Positions 10,991 to 21,844 of a DNA stretch of 64,000 nt are shown here, piece after piece. Position 1 is the first letter of the stretch; every line of letters starts with the position of its first letter. Origin of the DNA: Erinaceus europaeus (Eukaryota > Chordata > Mammalia > Eulipotyphla > Erinaceidae). A model generated the notes under the pieces. It saw only the letters and a program-made list of their open reading frames with translations, did no database searches and was not told where the DNA came from. Position numbers and translations under genes: made by a program. The stretch covers positions 64,117,411-64,181,410 of the forward strand of contig NC_080180.1 of assembly GCF_950295315.1 (NCBI RefSeq), written 5' to 3'.

Positions 10991-11067
10991 AAAACAAGAC
11001 CTTGGCAGTGTTCATCTTCACCTACTCTGTTGTCTGTGCTGCAGGAGCCAATAACTGAGCAACAGAA

Positions 11068-11428
11068 CTCTTTTTTTTTTTTTTTCCTCCAGGGTTATTG
11101 CTGGGCTCGGTGCCTGCACCATGAATCCACCGTTCCTGGAGGCCATTTTTCCCCCTTTTTGTTGCCCTTGTTGTTGCAGCCTCCTTGTGGTTATTATTAT
11201 TGCCATTGTTGACGCTGCTTTGTTGTTGGATAGGACAGAGAGAAATGGAGAGAGGAGGGGAAGACAGAGAGAGGGAGAGAAAGACAGACACCTGCAGACC
11301 TGCTTCACCGCCCGTGAAGCGACTCCCCTGCAGGTGGGGAGTCGGGGGCTCGAACCGGGATCCTTACGCCGGTCCCTGCGCTTTGCGCCACGTGTGCTTA
11401 ACCCACTGCGCCACCGCCCGACCCCCGC
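11068..11428 (-). mobile_element. Full-length composite SINE, minus orientation
   Basis: The longest SINE form in the window. Reading from the T tail it has CTCCAGGGTTATTGCTGGGC, GCCTGCACCATGAATCCACC, GTTCCTGGAGGCCATTTTT, then the GTTGTTG segment, GGACAGAGAGAAATGGAGAG, the core, and a well-preserved head ending CACTGCGCCACCGCCCGACC. CpGs are retained, so it is young. The extra 3' module is the reverse of AATGGCCACCAGGAGCAGTG seen in other copies. Confidence 0.9.
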
Positions 11429-11439
11429 AAGGGAACTCT

Positions 11440-12735
11440 TAACCCAGTCGTGACATATGTTCATGTGTTTGCTCGGCTGTTCACTTGCTCATTCTTCTGT
11501 GACAATAAATATGTCAGAAGCTACATTAGGAAGAAGAGATGCAACTTTTAACAGGACAGCACAGGCCTCTGATCTCAGGCAACCTGCAGTGGATTCCAGT
11601 GTTTGCAAGAAACCGTGCTGTGAACAGTCACAGTGGGTGTCTGGGAACCAGGGTGTCAAGCAGAATGGGACTCAGACAGCTGGAAATTCTTGCTCAGTTA
11701 CTTATATAGCTTGTCGCCCTGCTAATTTATGTAGTTTTCTTAAATCTGAAAAAAAAGTATATCTTAAAGTATTTACGGCTTTTTTGTTGCCAAAATTCCA
11801 GATCTAAATATTAAGAGACAGACAGAGACATCACAACACCAAAGTTTTCTTCAGCATAGTGGGGACTGGGTTAGAACCTGAACCCCAGCAATAGCAAAAC
11901 ATAATTTTATTAAAGTGGCTTTTGAGGGGTGGTATCACATGCATATAATAACCGGGGGATGCCTCACAAGCAGTAAAGAGGTGTCTCTCTATCTCTCTCC
12001 TTCTCTGTCTTAACTCCTCAATTTCACTCTTTTCTGTCAGATTTTAAAAGGAAAGGAAGAGTGGCGATGTGAAGTGGTAGTTCTGTTGTGTAGACACTTA
12101 GCTCCGAGGATAACCCTGCAGCAAATAAATAAAAAGAAAAATGAAGTAAGTAAAGCAAAACTGTGTATGTATTTATTTATTTGTATTTACTTCACAAGAG
12201 AGATGGAGACAGACACAACAGAATACTGCTCTTCTTAAATACATTAAGCACTGGGAATGGCTAGAGTTTCAGACACACATGTCCTGGGTACTGCCTGCCC
12301 AGCCGCCAACCCAGCCACAAAGCTCAGCTCCAATTACATTAAATCACTCAGATCAAAGAGAACCCATGAAGATAATTATTAGATGGGCATTTTTAAGGAT
12401 CATGACCATTTTGTTGTAGATGCCTTTGTCTTCTCCAAGTGGTATACAGCCTGACACACCGGGTGTTAGTAATGACAACAGTATTGTCACTCCAGTAAGT
12501 AAATACTTGATAATTTGATAAAGCGAACTACCTTCAAAACGTGGAGCTAAACAAGACCACATAGCCTTACCACTTCCACATGCACAGACCTCTCTGTACA
12601 TGTGCTTGCTACTCAGTTCAGAGGCACTTCTCACTCTAGACTGGGGACCTGTGTCTTGCATTGTCACTCTTGCCTCTATCATCTGATAAAGACAGCAGCT
12701 GGTGACATGTGATAAATAAAATAATAATAAATAAT
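11440..12735. other. unique sequence with degraded repeat traces
   Basis: No gene seen. A CT-rich stretch with TCTGTCTTAACTCC near 11985-12110 and a reversed GA-rich block near 12195 hint at very old SINE remnants. The 116-codon and 140-codon frames here have no family resemblance. Confidence 0.5.
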
Positions 12736-12738
12736 GCT

Positions 12739-12930
12739 TTGGGGGCCAGGACTTGGCACACCTGGTTAAGCACACACATTACAGTGCGCAGGGACCTTGG
12801 TTCAAGCCTCTGATCCCCACAAAAGTTTCAAGAGTGGAGTGGTGAAGTAGGTATCTCTCTCTCTTTCTCTATCTCCTGTTCCCCTCCCTACTCAATCTCT
12901 CTCTGTCTTTATCTAATAAATAAATAAGAG
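12739..12930 (+). mobile_element. tRNA-derived SINE
   Basis: Has GGGGGCCAGGACTTGGCACA, CCTGGTTAAGCACACACATT, TTCAAGCCTCTGATCCCCAC, the GTGGTGAAGTAGG core, CT-rich tail and AATAAATAAATAAG end. Confidence 0.85.
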
Positions 12931-12985
12931 AGATATGTTTCAGTGTTGGAAGGTTACTAGAGAAATTTAGAAAAGAAGTGTTGAT

Positions 12986-13185
12986 GGAACTGAGCAGTGG
13001 TACCCATGATAGAATTCACGTGTTACAATGTGCAGAGATGTGGGTTCAAGTCTCCAGTCCTCATCACTAAGGGGAAGGCTTCAGAAGTGGCAAAGCAGGG
13101 CTGCGGGTATCTCTGTCTCTGTTCCTGTCTATTTTCTCCTCTTGTTTTCTGTTTATGAAATAAACAAATAAATTCTTTATTTTCA
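12986..13185 (+). mobile_element. Older tRNA-derived SINE
   Basis: Has GAACTGAGCAGTGGTACCC, GTGTTACAATGTGCAGAG, TTCAAGTCTCCAGTCCTCAT, AGGGGAAGGCTTCAGAAGTG, CAGGGCTGCGGGTATCTCTG and an AATAAACAAATAAAT tail. Diverged head. Confidence 0.8.
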
Positions 13186-13203
13186 AAAAGAAAATAAGAA
13201 AAG

Positions 13204-13334
13204 AGGACTGGGCAAAACTCTCACTTGGATAGTACAGTGCTTTTCCATGTGTGCCAAGCAGATTCAATTTCAGCCCCCTTGACACTGAAGGAAGCTTTGG
13301 TGTGGTGGTCTCGGTTGGACTGGCTCTTTCTCTA

Positions 13335-13365
<31 letters not shown>

Positions 13366-13390
13366 AGTAAAAAACTAAATTGAGAAAAAA
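13204..13390 (+). mobile_element. Old SINE with (CT)n tail
   Basis: Has GAGGACTGGGCAAAACTCTC, TGTGCCAAGCAGATTCAATT, AGGAAGCTTTGGTGTGGTGG, then a (CT)n run at 13337-13366. Third SINE in tandem in the same orientation (12739, 12986, 13204). Confidence 0.65.
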
Positions 13391-15370
13391 AAATGTAAAG
13401 CAACTTTCATCTTCTCTATATGAGAAAGACATCAGAGCACCTCTCAGCTCTGGCAGACAGTGTTCCTAAGGATTGGACTTTGGCCTCTGGAGCCTCAAGC
13501 ATGCAAATCCGGTGATGTAATGATGAGATAACCCCCATCTCAAGATACATTGTAAATAACTATAATGAATGTGTTTAAAAATAATATACTGTATGCATGT
13601 TTATGCATATGGAATTTTTTTCTCTCTGATTTTATGACTGTGTTTGGTAGTAATTGCATGCTCTAGGAATATGAAGTAAAAAAAAAAATGTGGAGAAAGA
13701 AAAAAAAAAGAAATTAATCAATACCCTAGGATAGAAGTCAGAGTATTCTAAAGTTCATATTAGTATAATGAAGAGAAATGTCTTCAACATTCTACTTTAA
13801 TCAAAGGAAATCTAAATATATTATTCAGTGATTTATTTTAAAATGTGAAGTAAATGTGAGTTAAGTGAGTTTAATACTTTGAAGAGCTGAAGTTTTGGCT
13901 CTGGAATACTGAGAAGAATAAAAACCTGTAAAATGTCCTACAAGCTAAATACATTTTACAATAAGAATGGAGACAGAGTCAAGGTTGGGGTAGGAGCTAG
14001 ACAGAGAAAGAGAGAGACAATTCTAACGTTGACAGGTTTTATGCACCCTGAGTATAGGTACTATATTAGGCTTTCAGAGCTATTAGAAAAATTGGACAGG
14101 GCACAGGCTGTGGAAAATTATATCTTAGCATGTGCAAGAACTCAGCTCTCTCCTTTGAATTCTACAAAGAAGAGAAATGGTTGGGGGGCGGCAGGGATTA
14201 TAGTTTAATTTGGAAAGCATTTGTGGGAGGAATTTTTAGGAGACTTAAAACCAGTTATCTTATTTTCTGAGAAGGAAACTCAAATAGGAGACATTAAGTA
14301 TTCTAACTTGGTGAGGAAAGCTTTAGAGTTTCAGTAATTAGCTTTCTCTTCTAAAATGGAATTTTATTCCAAGTTGGTGATCTGACTTAGTAATGAATGG
14401 ATATCAAAGGCTATCAGACTCATTCTTTGGGGATAGCAAGTATTTTTCAATACAAAAAATAAATAATTGTCTCCATTTGAAACATCCCATGCACCATAGG
14501 ACAGCATTTTCTCACTCAGTTAATTGAGTGAAGGTCAAGCTTATTTACTCACATATTCCACATATTTATTAAAAACTCAGAGAAGGACCCCAAGAAATGG
14601 TATGTGAACTCATTTTCTCTGTGAGCTTATACCATCTGGCTCTTTACCCTCTTTTGGACAGTTCTGTCTCCTTTTGCCGGAAGAAACTACCGCAAAAGAA
14701 ATAAAAACTGAAGTCATTATTTTCCATCTCAATGAAATGAGGAGTTTGTCAGAAAAATCAAATCTGGACTGAATTAAGTGTTGCTAGAACCCACACACTA
14801 TCTGTTTACTTAATGAAGTTGATAAACCCAATAACCATGCCAGTACAAGCCCAGCTGTTAATGGAAATAAAGCATTAACTATGAACTTGCTGGACATTGA
14901 GATCTCAGCAACTTAAATGACTGCATCTGATTATCGGATCAGCCATGTGATGTCTTGTCTTAATTCTCATTGTGTGGTAGCAAAACAGGTTTTAAAGAGT
15001 GCAGCAGGAAAGCAGAAATCTCTATACAATTTATTTCCCAGTTTTGCAAAAGTCAGTTTGAAAGATATTATAGTTTCAAATCAGCAGTTGCTATCTTGCA
15101 GAATAAAGAGAGAAATCTACTTATTTATTTATTGATATACTTATTTTTTTCCTTAAGAAATGTTGTTTTAAAGAACTAATGTCTCAGCAAGGGAAGTGGG
15201 CTTAAAGTCATGTTTTAATTCTGATCCATTGTTGACAGGGGCTAGAACAGGAAAGAGGTAACTGTGGAGAAGGCTATGAGGGGTAAGTGTCTTCTCTCAT
15301 GGATGGCAGAAGGGAAAAATTTTGAAGCCAAAGGGAAGAAACACCAGACTTTCTTGTCTATAAAACAATG
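13390..15370. other. unique AT-rich sequence, possible conserved block at 14800-14960
   Basis: About 2 kb without recognisable repeats or genes. The stretch 14800-14960 has the look of a conserved non-coding element (GCCCAGCTGTTAATGG, AAATAAAGCATTAAC, GATTATCGGATCAGCC), with retained homeodomain-type TTAAT/ATTA cores. That is an impression, not a demonstrated conservation. Confidence 0.45.
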
Positions 15371-15372
15371 AT

Positions 15373-15680
15373 GGGGTCGGGCGGGCATTAGCGCAACCAG
15401 CTTAAGTGCACATAGTAAGAAGCACAAGGACCTAGTTTGAGCTCCAGGCCCCCCACCTGCAGGAGGGTCACTTCACAAGTGATGAGACAGGTCTGAAGGG
15501 ATCTGTCTTTCTCTCTCACTTTCTACATTCCCCTCCTCTCTCAATTTCTCTCTGTCCTATCCAATAAAATGGGGAAAAAATGGCTTTCAGGAGCAATTCC
15601 TAGTGTAGGCACCAAGCCCAGTGATAACTCTGGAGGCAAAAATAAAATAAAATAAAATAAAATAAAATAAAGCAATAATA
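15373..15680 (+). mobile_element. tRNA-derived SINE, long form with (AAAAT)n tail
   Basis: Has GGGGTCGGGCGGGCATTAGC head, GCACAAGGACCTAGTTTGAG, CCCCACCTGCAGGAGGGTC, degraded core, TTTCTCTCTGTCCTATCC, the 3' module AATGGCTTTCAGGAGCAATT and CCAGTGATAACTCTGGAGGC, then a pentameric (AAAAT)n tail at about 15639-15672. Confidence 0.88.
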
Positions 15681-15684
15681 AAGT

Positions 15685-17865
15685 ATTAGTGGATCTAAAA
15701 TGCCCTCTTGATTTCCATTAGTAAACCCTTCCTTTCTCATACTATAAAACCTCTAACTTGAGCAGAATGCAATCATTGGGTAGATTGCTGGATACTCATC
15801 ATGATAGAAGACCCACTGTTGGGTCTTTTGTTGATGAGAAATGGCTGTGATCCATGGCATCTGCACACCTCTGTTTAGGTCAGTATAGCCATGAAGCTGG
15901 CATTAAAGAGGAGGGTGAGTAAGTTTCACACCATGAAGCACTGAAACGGGTAAAAGACAAAATCATTGTCTCCAGACACAGTGACATCACAATGCAGAAA
16001 TCTCCTTGTTGGCTAATGATAACTTCACAAAGTTGTATTTCTACCCACAAGATGCATTTTCCAGAAGAAATCTGAAAATCCAAACACCATAACCAGATGC
16101 CATTACAAACAAAAAAGAGATCTTGATTTCCCTTATTTTTCATTTGTGAAACTCAGCGAGTCTGTATCCAAAACAGTATAAATACTTAGGAAAGGCATAT
16201 ATAAATTACAAAGCAGAAAAAAAAAACAAAAAATGCATGTTTCTTTTGGTTAGGATTTTGTTCTTTAAGGTAGACTATGAGAGTACACCTGGGTTTGTGG
16301 CCTTAGCCGGTGTGGAAACCATACATTGATTATAGGAAACTGCACAGGAAAGATTTGTGTGGTCAAGGTTTGTGTGGTTGTGTTTGGTGTCTGTGTTTTT
16401 CTTTGTGATCCTAGGTATGTGTTTTACTAGATGAGATAATTCAGAACTGCAGCATCTGGCAACGTGTATATATACGGTTTAGCACCGAAGGTAGCCAGCC
16501 AATCAGGTGCCTTAGCACCTTCTTTCACATGAAGAATCATGAAGACAGACTTTGTCTCATTTCATATGTTCAGATCCAAGGAGAATATAGCCTGTCCACA
16601 ATATTCAAAGACAGAGACAAAAAAATAATATATAGTTTAGAAATGTCTTTTCTGCTTTGCTGTGATGCTGCCAACACTTTTCCAGGACTGCGGATTGGCA
16701 GTTGGCCCATTCTTCAGAAGGGCCACTGGTGACATAAATATAGCCCAACCTCAGTGCTTATTTATGTGTTTATCAGGAACATTTCCTGTAACACCATACC
16801 AGCCAGTTTCACATCGTACAGCCCCATGTAAAATATTCCTTACAGCCACAGCTGTCCTCAACTCTAGTTCAGTTTTCTGTTCACATGTTTAAGAGAGGAT
16901 ATTCAACCAGGCTGCTGAAGGCCAGAGTTCTACAGCTATGTTATGTGCCAAAGGGTTTCACGAGTTCTGACTGCCAGAAAATAACCAAATAAAATCTTTC
17001 TCTGAAGAAGCCAGTCCTCTCCTTCTGCTTAATTCACACAGCTTTAAAATGTTGTCCTGTGTGAGCAAGTTACTGCTTTTTCTGTTTTTCATTTGGGAGT
17101 CTCTTCATGTATCCCTTAGGAGGGTTGATTAATGATGTCATCACCCTTTTTCTTTTTCCTCTTGGTCCATTGTGGTCTTGCATGTTGTATTTTATGGTTT
17201 AGCTTTTAATAGACTTGTCTGGGTAGATACAGTTCTCTAAAGTGAAGAAGCACGTGGAAAACGTTGCGGAACATAGAACAAGCTGGGGTGGAGGGGCAGA
17301 AAAGAAAAGAAGAGAAGCTTTGAAGATAGACACAGAACATTGCACAGGGCAGTGCTGTGGCATTGGTGTGGCCCTCCAATCTCCCTTCAGGGAATGTCCT
17401 GTTTCTTCAGCTTGGAGTATTACCCCCAACAGGAAGCCATGGACTGGCAGTACCTTCTTGGATTTGTCACAGAGAAGAGTAATGCCTCCCAAAGATCCAC
17501 TGTTGCTGAGGAAACCCATATTTAAGTGAGCCACAAGGCAGCAGTCTGAAACCCCCTTCTCTGCCAACACGAGGAACTTTTGTGGCTCCCTCAGAAGTAG
17601 AGTTCCTTCGGCATCAGTAGAGGCAAGCGCTGAACCTATATACCTGTTCAACATTTCCTTCTGTCCATGTTTCCTCCTCCTCTCCCTTCCTTTTCCCTGT
17701 TCTTGATGTTAGGGTAATCTGAACTCCCCTTAGAGTTGACTTCCTGTAAGAGCTGCTCACAGAGGTGAGGGGAGTGTCTACTTCCTCTCTGATAATCCAG
17801 CAGATGGGAAAGCAAGCAGCTACAATTTCTAATTATTATTATACTAGAACTTGTTATTTTAGAAC
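15685..17865. other. unique sequence, no gene seen
   Basis: No repeats recognised over about 2.2 kb. Opposed frames at 17199-17654 (minus, 151 codons) and 17242-17529 (plus) have no recognisable domain and overlap each other, so neither is called. Confidence 0.55.
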
Positions 17866-17868
17866 CTT

Positions 17869-17995
17869 TGGGGTTGGGGAGATAGCATAATAGTGATGCA
17901 AATAGACTCTCCTACCTGTGGCTCCCAGCTGCTAGGTTCAGTCCACTAGATCACCATAAACCAGAGATGAGTAGTGCTTTGGTTAAAAAAAAAAA
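17869..17995 (+). mobile_element. Old SINE (GGGGAGATAGCATAATGG-type head)
   Basis: Has GGGGTTGGGGAGATAGCATA, ATGCAAATAGACTCTCCTAC, CTAGGTTCAGTCC at the box-B position, CACCATAAACCAGAGATGAG and an A tail. The same head type is seen at 42442-42592. Confidence 0.7.
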
Positions 17996-17997
17996 TT

Positions 17998-18110
17998 TAG
18001 ATTGTTATGTGGAAAACAGAAATGTTACATGTGTATGAACTATTGTATTTTATTGTCAGCTGTAAACCATTAACCCCTCCCCCCCATAAAAAAAGAAAAA
18101 AAAAAAACCT
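17998..18110 (+). mobile_element. Short L1 3' end, plus orientation
   Basis: TGTATTTTATTGTCAGCTG, TAAACCATTAACCCCTCCCC and a long A tail resemble the 'CTGTAAACCATTAA' 3' terminus of an L1 (compare the reverse at 57508-57530). Strongly 5'-truncated. Confidence 0.55.
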
Positions 18111-18467
18111 TTTGGTGAACTAATACAATTAGTCGTTCAGATTTCCCAGATTCTTAAACTGTGGGCCTTATGAAAGTCTTTTTGGTCTTTAGTCCACTCC
18201 AGCAGGCCTCTGACCTCCTATGGAAGCAATTTCCAATGTGCCCTCTGTTTATTAGTGTTGTGTGTTAAGTTAGGAACAAAGAAAGGTGAGTGTCATTGCG
18301 GGCTGAAAATTTCACATTCCTCTCCGTGAGTCTCATTTTTGGATCAGTCACTCTTGTCCTTTTCCTTCTTCTCATTCCTTCTATTCTAGATAATCTGGTT
18401 ATTTCCCTGTGCTGACTCTGCCATCTTCCATGAATTGAATTTTTACAATGACATATGAAAAGAATCG

Positions 18468-18470
<3 letters not shown>

Positions 18471-18517
<47 letters not shown>

Positions 18518-18518
18518 T
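18471..18518. repeat. (TG)n microsatellite
   Basis: TG dinucleotide run with one interruption. Confidence 0.95.
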
Positions 18519-18529
18519 GGTTTATTCTA

Positions 18530-18695
18530 TTTTAATATGTTTATTAAAAGACAGAGTAGGCAGAGAGGTACAGAGAGAATGAAAGAGGCCAACACACAGT
18601 GTCCTTAGGTGTGGTGGAGGCTGAACTGGAACCTGGGTTGTACAGGGAGCAGAGCAGTGTTCTATCCAAGTAAGCTACTTTGCTGTGCAAGTCTA
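18530..18695 (-). mobile_element. Old SINE, minus orientation
   Basis: Has GACAGAGTAGGCAGAGAGG, then GTGGTGGAGGCTGAACTGGAA, CCTGGGTTGTACAGGGAGC and TATCCAAGTAAGCTACTTTG, the reverse of a tRNA-like box A. Diverged. Confidence 0.6.
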
Positions 18696-19174
18696 CATGT
18701 GTTGCAGAATGCTCTGAGAGCTGGCAAATACTAAGGATTTAGGTCTCTGCCTCCTCACATATGTGAGAGCCCAGCATCTCTTACCTTGATTGTGGCTGTT
18801 ACTCAGTGGAATCCTACAGAATCGTTTTTCTGGCAAGTCTAAGGGAAGTGAAGCAGGAAGTCAAGATACATGTTAAACTTTAAGCACTTGGCCTGCCATG
18901 CAAATAGAGTTGTCATCTGACTCAGAACTCGGATTTCAGTCTGAGAGGCTTTAAACACTTATGAGCCATCTGCATCCTGCTTCCCATTTCTGTGATTTGA
19001 CACAAGCTTTTCCCTTATTCACACTTTCTTGGTCCGTTCTGTGTGCTCTTTGTTATTCTTCCAATCTCAATATAAGTCATTTCCTTAAGGAAATCTACTT
19101 TTGTCCTAGAAGAAACTAGACAGTTTCTCCTTGTTCCCCACCCCCTCCCCCAGCCTATTTTGACTCACAATCTG

Positions 19175-19175
<1 letters not shown>

Positions 19176-19212
<37 letters not shown>

Positions 19213-19226
19213 TTCTCTCTCTCTCC
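19176..19226. repeat. (CT)n low-complexity tract
   Basis: CT dinucleotide tract with two TTT interruptions. Confidence 0.95.
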
Positions 19227-19249
19227 CAGCTCTGTGCTTTCTTTTTTAA

Positions 19250-19515
19250 AAAAAAAAACTTTTTAAAAATTTTTTATTTATAAAAAGGAGGCATTGACTA
19301 AACCATAGGATAAGAGGAGTACAAAACTCTACACTGTTCCTACCACCAGAACTCTGTATCCCATCCCCTCCCCTGATAGTTTTCCTATTCTTTAACTCTC
19401 TGGGAATATGGACCCAAGGTCATTGTGAGATGCAGAAGGTTGAAGGTCTGGCTTCTGTAATTGCTTCCCTGCTGAACATGGGCTTTGTCAGGTCGATCCA
19501 TACTCCCAGTTTGGC
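19250..19515 (-). mobile_element. 5'-truncated L1 3' UTR, minus orientation
   Basis: Same terminal sequence as the reverse of 580-985: T/A-rich start, ACCATAGGATAAGAGGAG, CATCCCCTCCCCTGATAG, CTCTGGGAATATGGACCC, GCAGAAGGTTGAAGGTCTGG, GCTGAACATGGGC. The L1 5' end is truncated at about 19515. More diverged than the 59-61 kb copies. Confidence 0.85.
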
Positions 19516-19519
19516 TGTT

Positions 19520-21045
19520 TCTTGACACTGGCCAAGCTTGGCTACATGTTTCTACTTAGTGGTATACCTCTATAACTATAAAGTCTCATCCAAGAGGTTA
19601 TTCTAGTTAATCATCTATGCACATTGTAGCCTAGTGATGTCCGGGATATACAAATTGCTCAATGTAATGTTTCTCTGGTAGTGTGGAAAGTCATAAATAT
19701 ACTCAAGTTTGACTATCAATAGAGTCTTTCAGTATTTGCTAAACAATAGGGGTTACAGGTGTTATAAAATTTAGAGCATGCCCTCAAGTAATTTATTACT
19801 TTGAATGGAGACTAGGGAGGATAATAGCATACATACCTTTACTCGAAACAACTACGGTTACAAATAGAACAACAACAAAATAGGACAATGGCAAAGAATG
19901 CTGTTTTTCAAGACTGATTGATTTCGTTTTGGTGACAGAGAAAGAGAGAAGGTGGTGGGGACAGAGAGGGCAAGCAGAGACTGAGCCAGTGTAGACAGTA
20001 ACATTCCCTGTTTCCTAGTCATGTTGGCTGCTATGCTATGATAGTAACAGTGTTCTGCAGTCAGAACAGATTAGGTTTTAACTTGGTAATTTTTTTTGTA
20101 TTTTATATAAAGGAAATTTATTTCTGTTATTGTTTTTCTCTTTGAGATAGTCCTTTGATCACCTCTTTGATAGTTCTTCGGATAAGTCACTCATCTCCTC
20201 CTTCTTTCTGTCCCTTCTACCCTAGGTAATCTGCTTATTTCCCTGTGATGACTCCACCCATCGCCCTGACATTTTTCTATGTGCATGTATCCATGAGTAA
20301 GTTAGCCTCAAAAATGACCCCCAGAAGATTATTTGGAAGTTTTTTTTTGTTTTTTGCTTTTATTCTTTTTACTGAGATAATTGTAAGTAGACCCATATGT
20401 TTCCATCAGCCTGATACTCCAAACTCAGTGCTAAATGGTGGTCAAAACTGAGCAGTGTCCTGCTCCATGTAAGTCAGAATTGCCAGAATGATGATGGTTG
20501 TAGGCGTAATGGAGAAACCACCACAGAAGGATGGACTCTCATAGTTGATGCATGTATTCTTGGTGAACTGTAACCTCCAAACTAATTAAATACTGGCTGC
20601 CATTTGGGATATATCTTTTCAGCTAACTGTTTTCAGTAACCTCCATTCCAGAGAATGAAACATCTAATTTATGCTGACTAGTTTCACTGCTTGCACTTGC
20701 TATCAAGTGAACTTAACTTTGGGATTTAGCAGATGATAATGCTTCCAGTAAGCACAGAAATATGGTATCAGTAGTCTAATCGTCTTTATAACATCTTTCA
20801 TCCAGGAGGTGAAAGACAGGCAGGGACTTCTAGATAAATATATTGGATTAAGGATTTCTTACTTTCCTATTTTTTCACCTTCTTCCTGATTTGTAAATGT
20901 GTTAGAAACCCTATGCTATTATTAAATCATAGTAAATCAGGGTCAGTTCTTCCAAATTGCATCTCCAACATTGTTCTTTGTTTGCCTTTGTAATTCACTG
21001 ATTTATTTATGTTGCTTTACAAGTTCTATATAAGTGATGATTAAC
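19520..21045. other. unique sequence with old repeat traces
   Basis: A GA-rich, possibly reversed old SINE lies at about 19925-20000. Otherwise nothing recognised. No gene seen. Confidence 0.5.
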
Positions 21046-21051
21046 ATTTCT

Positions 21052-21320
21052 TTATTTATTTTAAATATTTATTTATTTTCCTTTGTTGCCCTTGTTGTTT
21101 TATTGTTGTAGTTTTCTTTGTTGGATAGGACAGAGAGAAATGGAGAGGGGAAGGGAAGACAGAGGGGGGAGAGAAAGATAGACACCTGGAGACCTGCTTT
21201 ACTGCCTATGAAACGACTCCCCTGCAGGTGGGGAGCCGGGGGCTCGAACTGGGATCCTTACTCTAGTCCTGGTGCTTTATGCCACCTGAGTTTAATCCGC
21301 TGCGCTACTGCTGGACTCCT
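21052..21320 (-). mobile_element. tRNA-derived SINE, minus orientation
   Basis: Complete reversed copy: AAATATTTATTTATTTTCC, TTGCCCTTGTTGTTTTATTG, GGACAGAGAGAAATGGAGAG, ACCTGGAGACCTGC, CCCCTGCAGGTGGGGAGCCG, GGGGCTCGAACTGGGATCC, then the head. Confidence 0.9.
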
Positions 21321-21612
21321 AACTAACTTTTTATGTTTTCTGTTGTTATCTGTTATTTAGTTCAAGGGCATTTTCTTTGGATTTAATTACTTGGAATAGG
21401 AATCTAGTCATATCATGATCGTAAAATAATCTTTGGTTTTGATGCACACTTTTTTTGTTTCTTAGTGATTTAAATATTAAAAGTAGACACTTTGTAGCCA
21501 CTCCTGCTACAGTTACTGAAATCATTGGTGACAGTTCACTTAAAGTGCAAAGATACAGAGAACCTTGAATGATTTTTGGTTTTTGAAGCTTTTCTTATTT
21601 AGATTAAGTACA

Positions 21613-21842
21613 AGGGGACGAGAGGGTGTCATACCCTGTGGAGTGCACACCTTACAATGCACAGAGACCAGGGTTCAAGTATGGGGGGGAGCTCTACTGC
21701 CAGCAAAGCAGGTCTTTTTCTATCCCCCCTCCTATTACTTTCTCTCTGTTCTACCAAATTGGACGAAAAAATGGCCACTGGGAGTGTTGGATTCCTCATG
21801 CAAGCACAGGGCCCCAGCAATAACTGGTGGCAATAAAAAAGT
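21613..21842 (+). mobile_element. tRNA-derived SINE, long form
   Basis: Has GGGGACGAGAGGGTGTCATA, CACACCTTACAATGCACAG, GGGTTCAAGTATGG, degraded core, TTCTCTCTGTTCTACC, the 3' module AATGGCCACTGGGAGTGTTG, CCCCAGCAATAACTGGTGGC and A tail. Confidence 0.82.
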
Positions 21843-21844
21843 AG

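Noticed and set aside
17199..17654. 151-codon minus-strand frame
   Set aside because: No recognisable domain and overlapped by two plus-strand frames of similar quality; no basis to prefer it.
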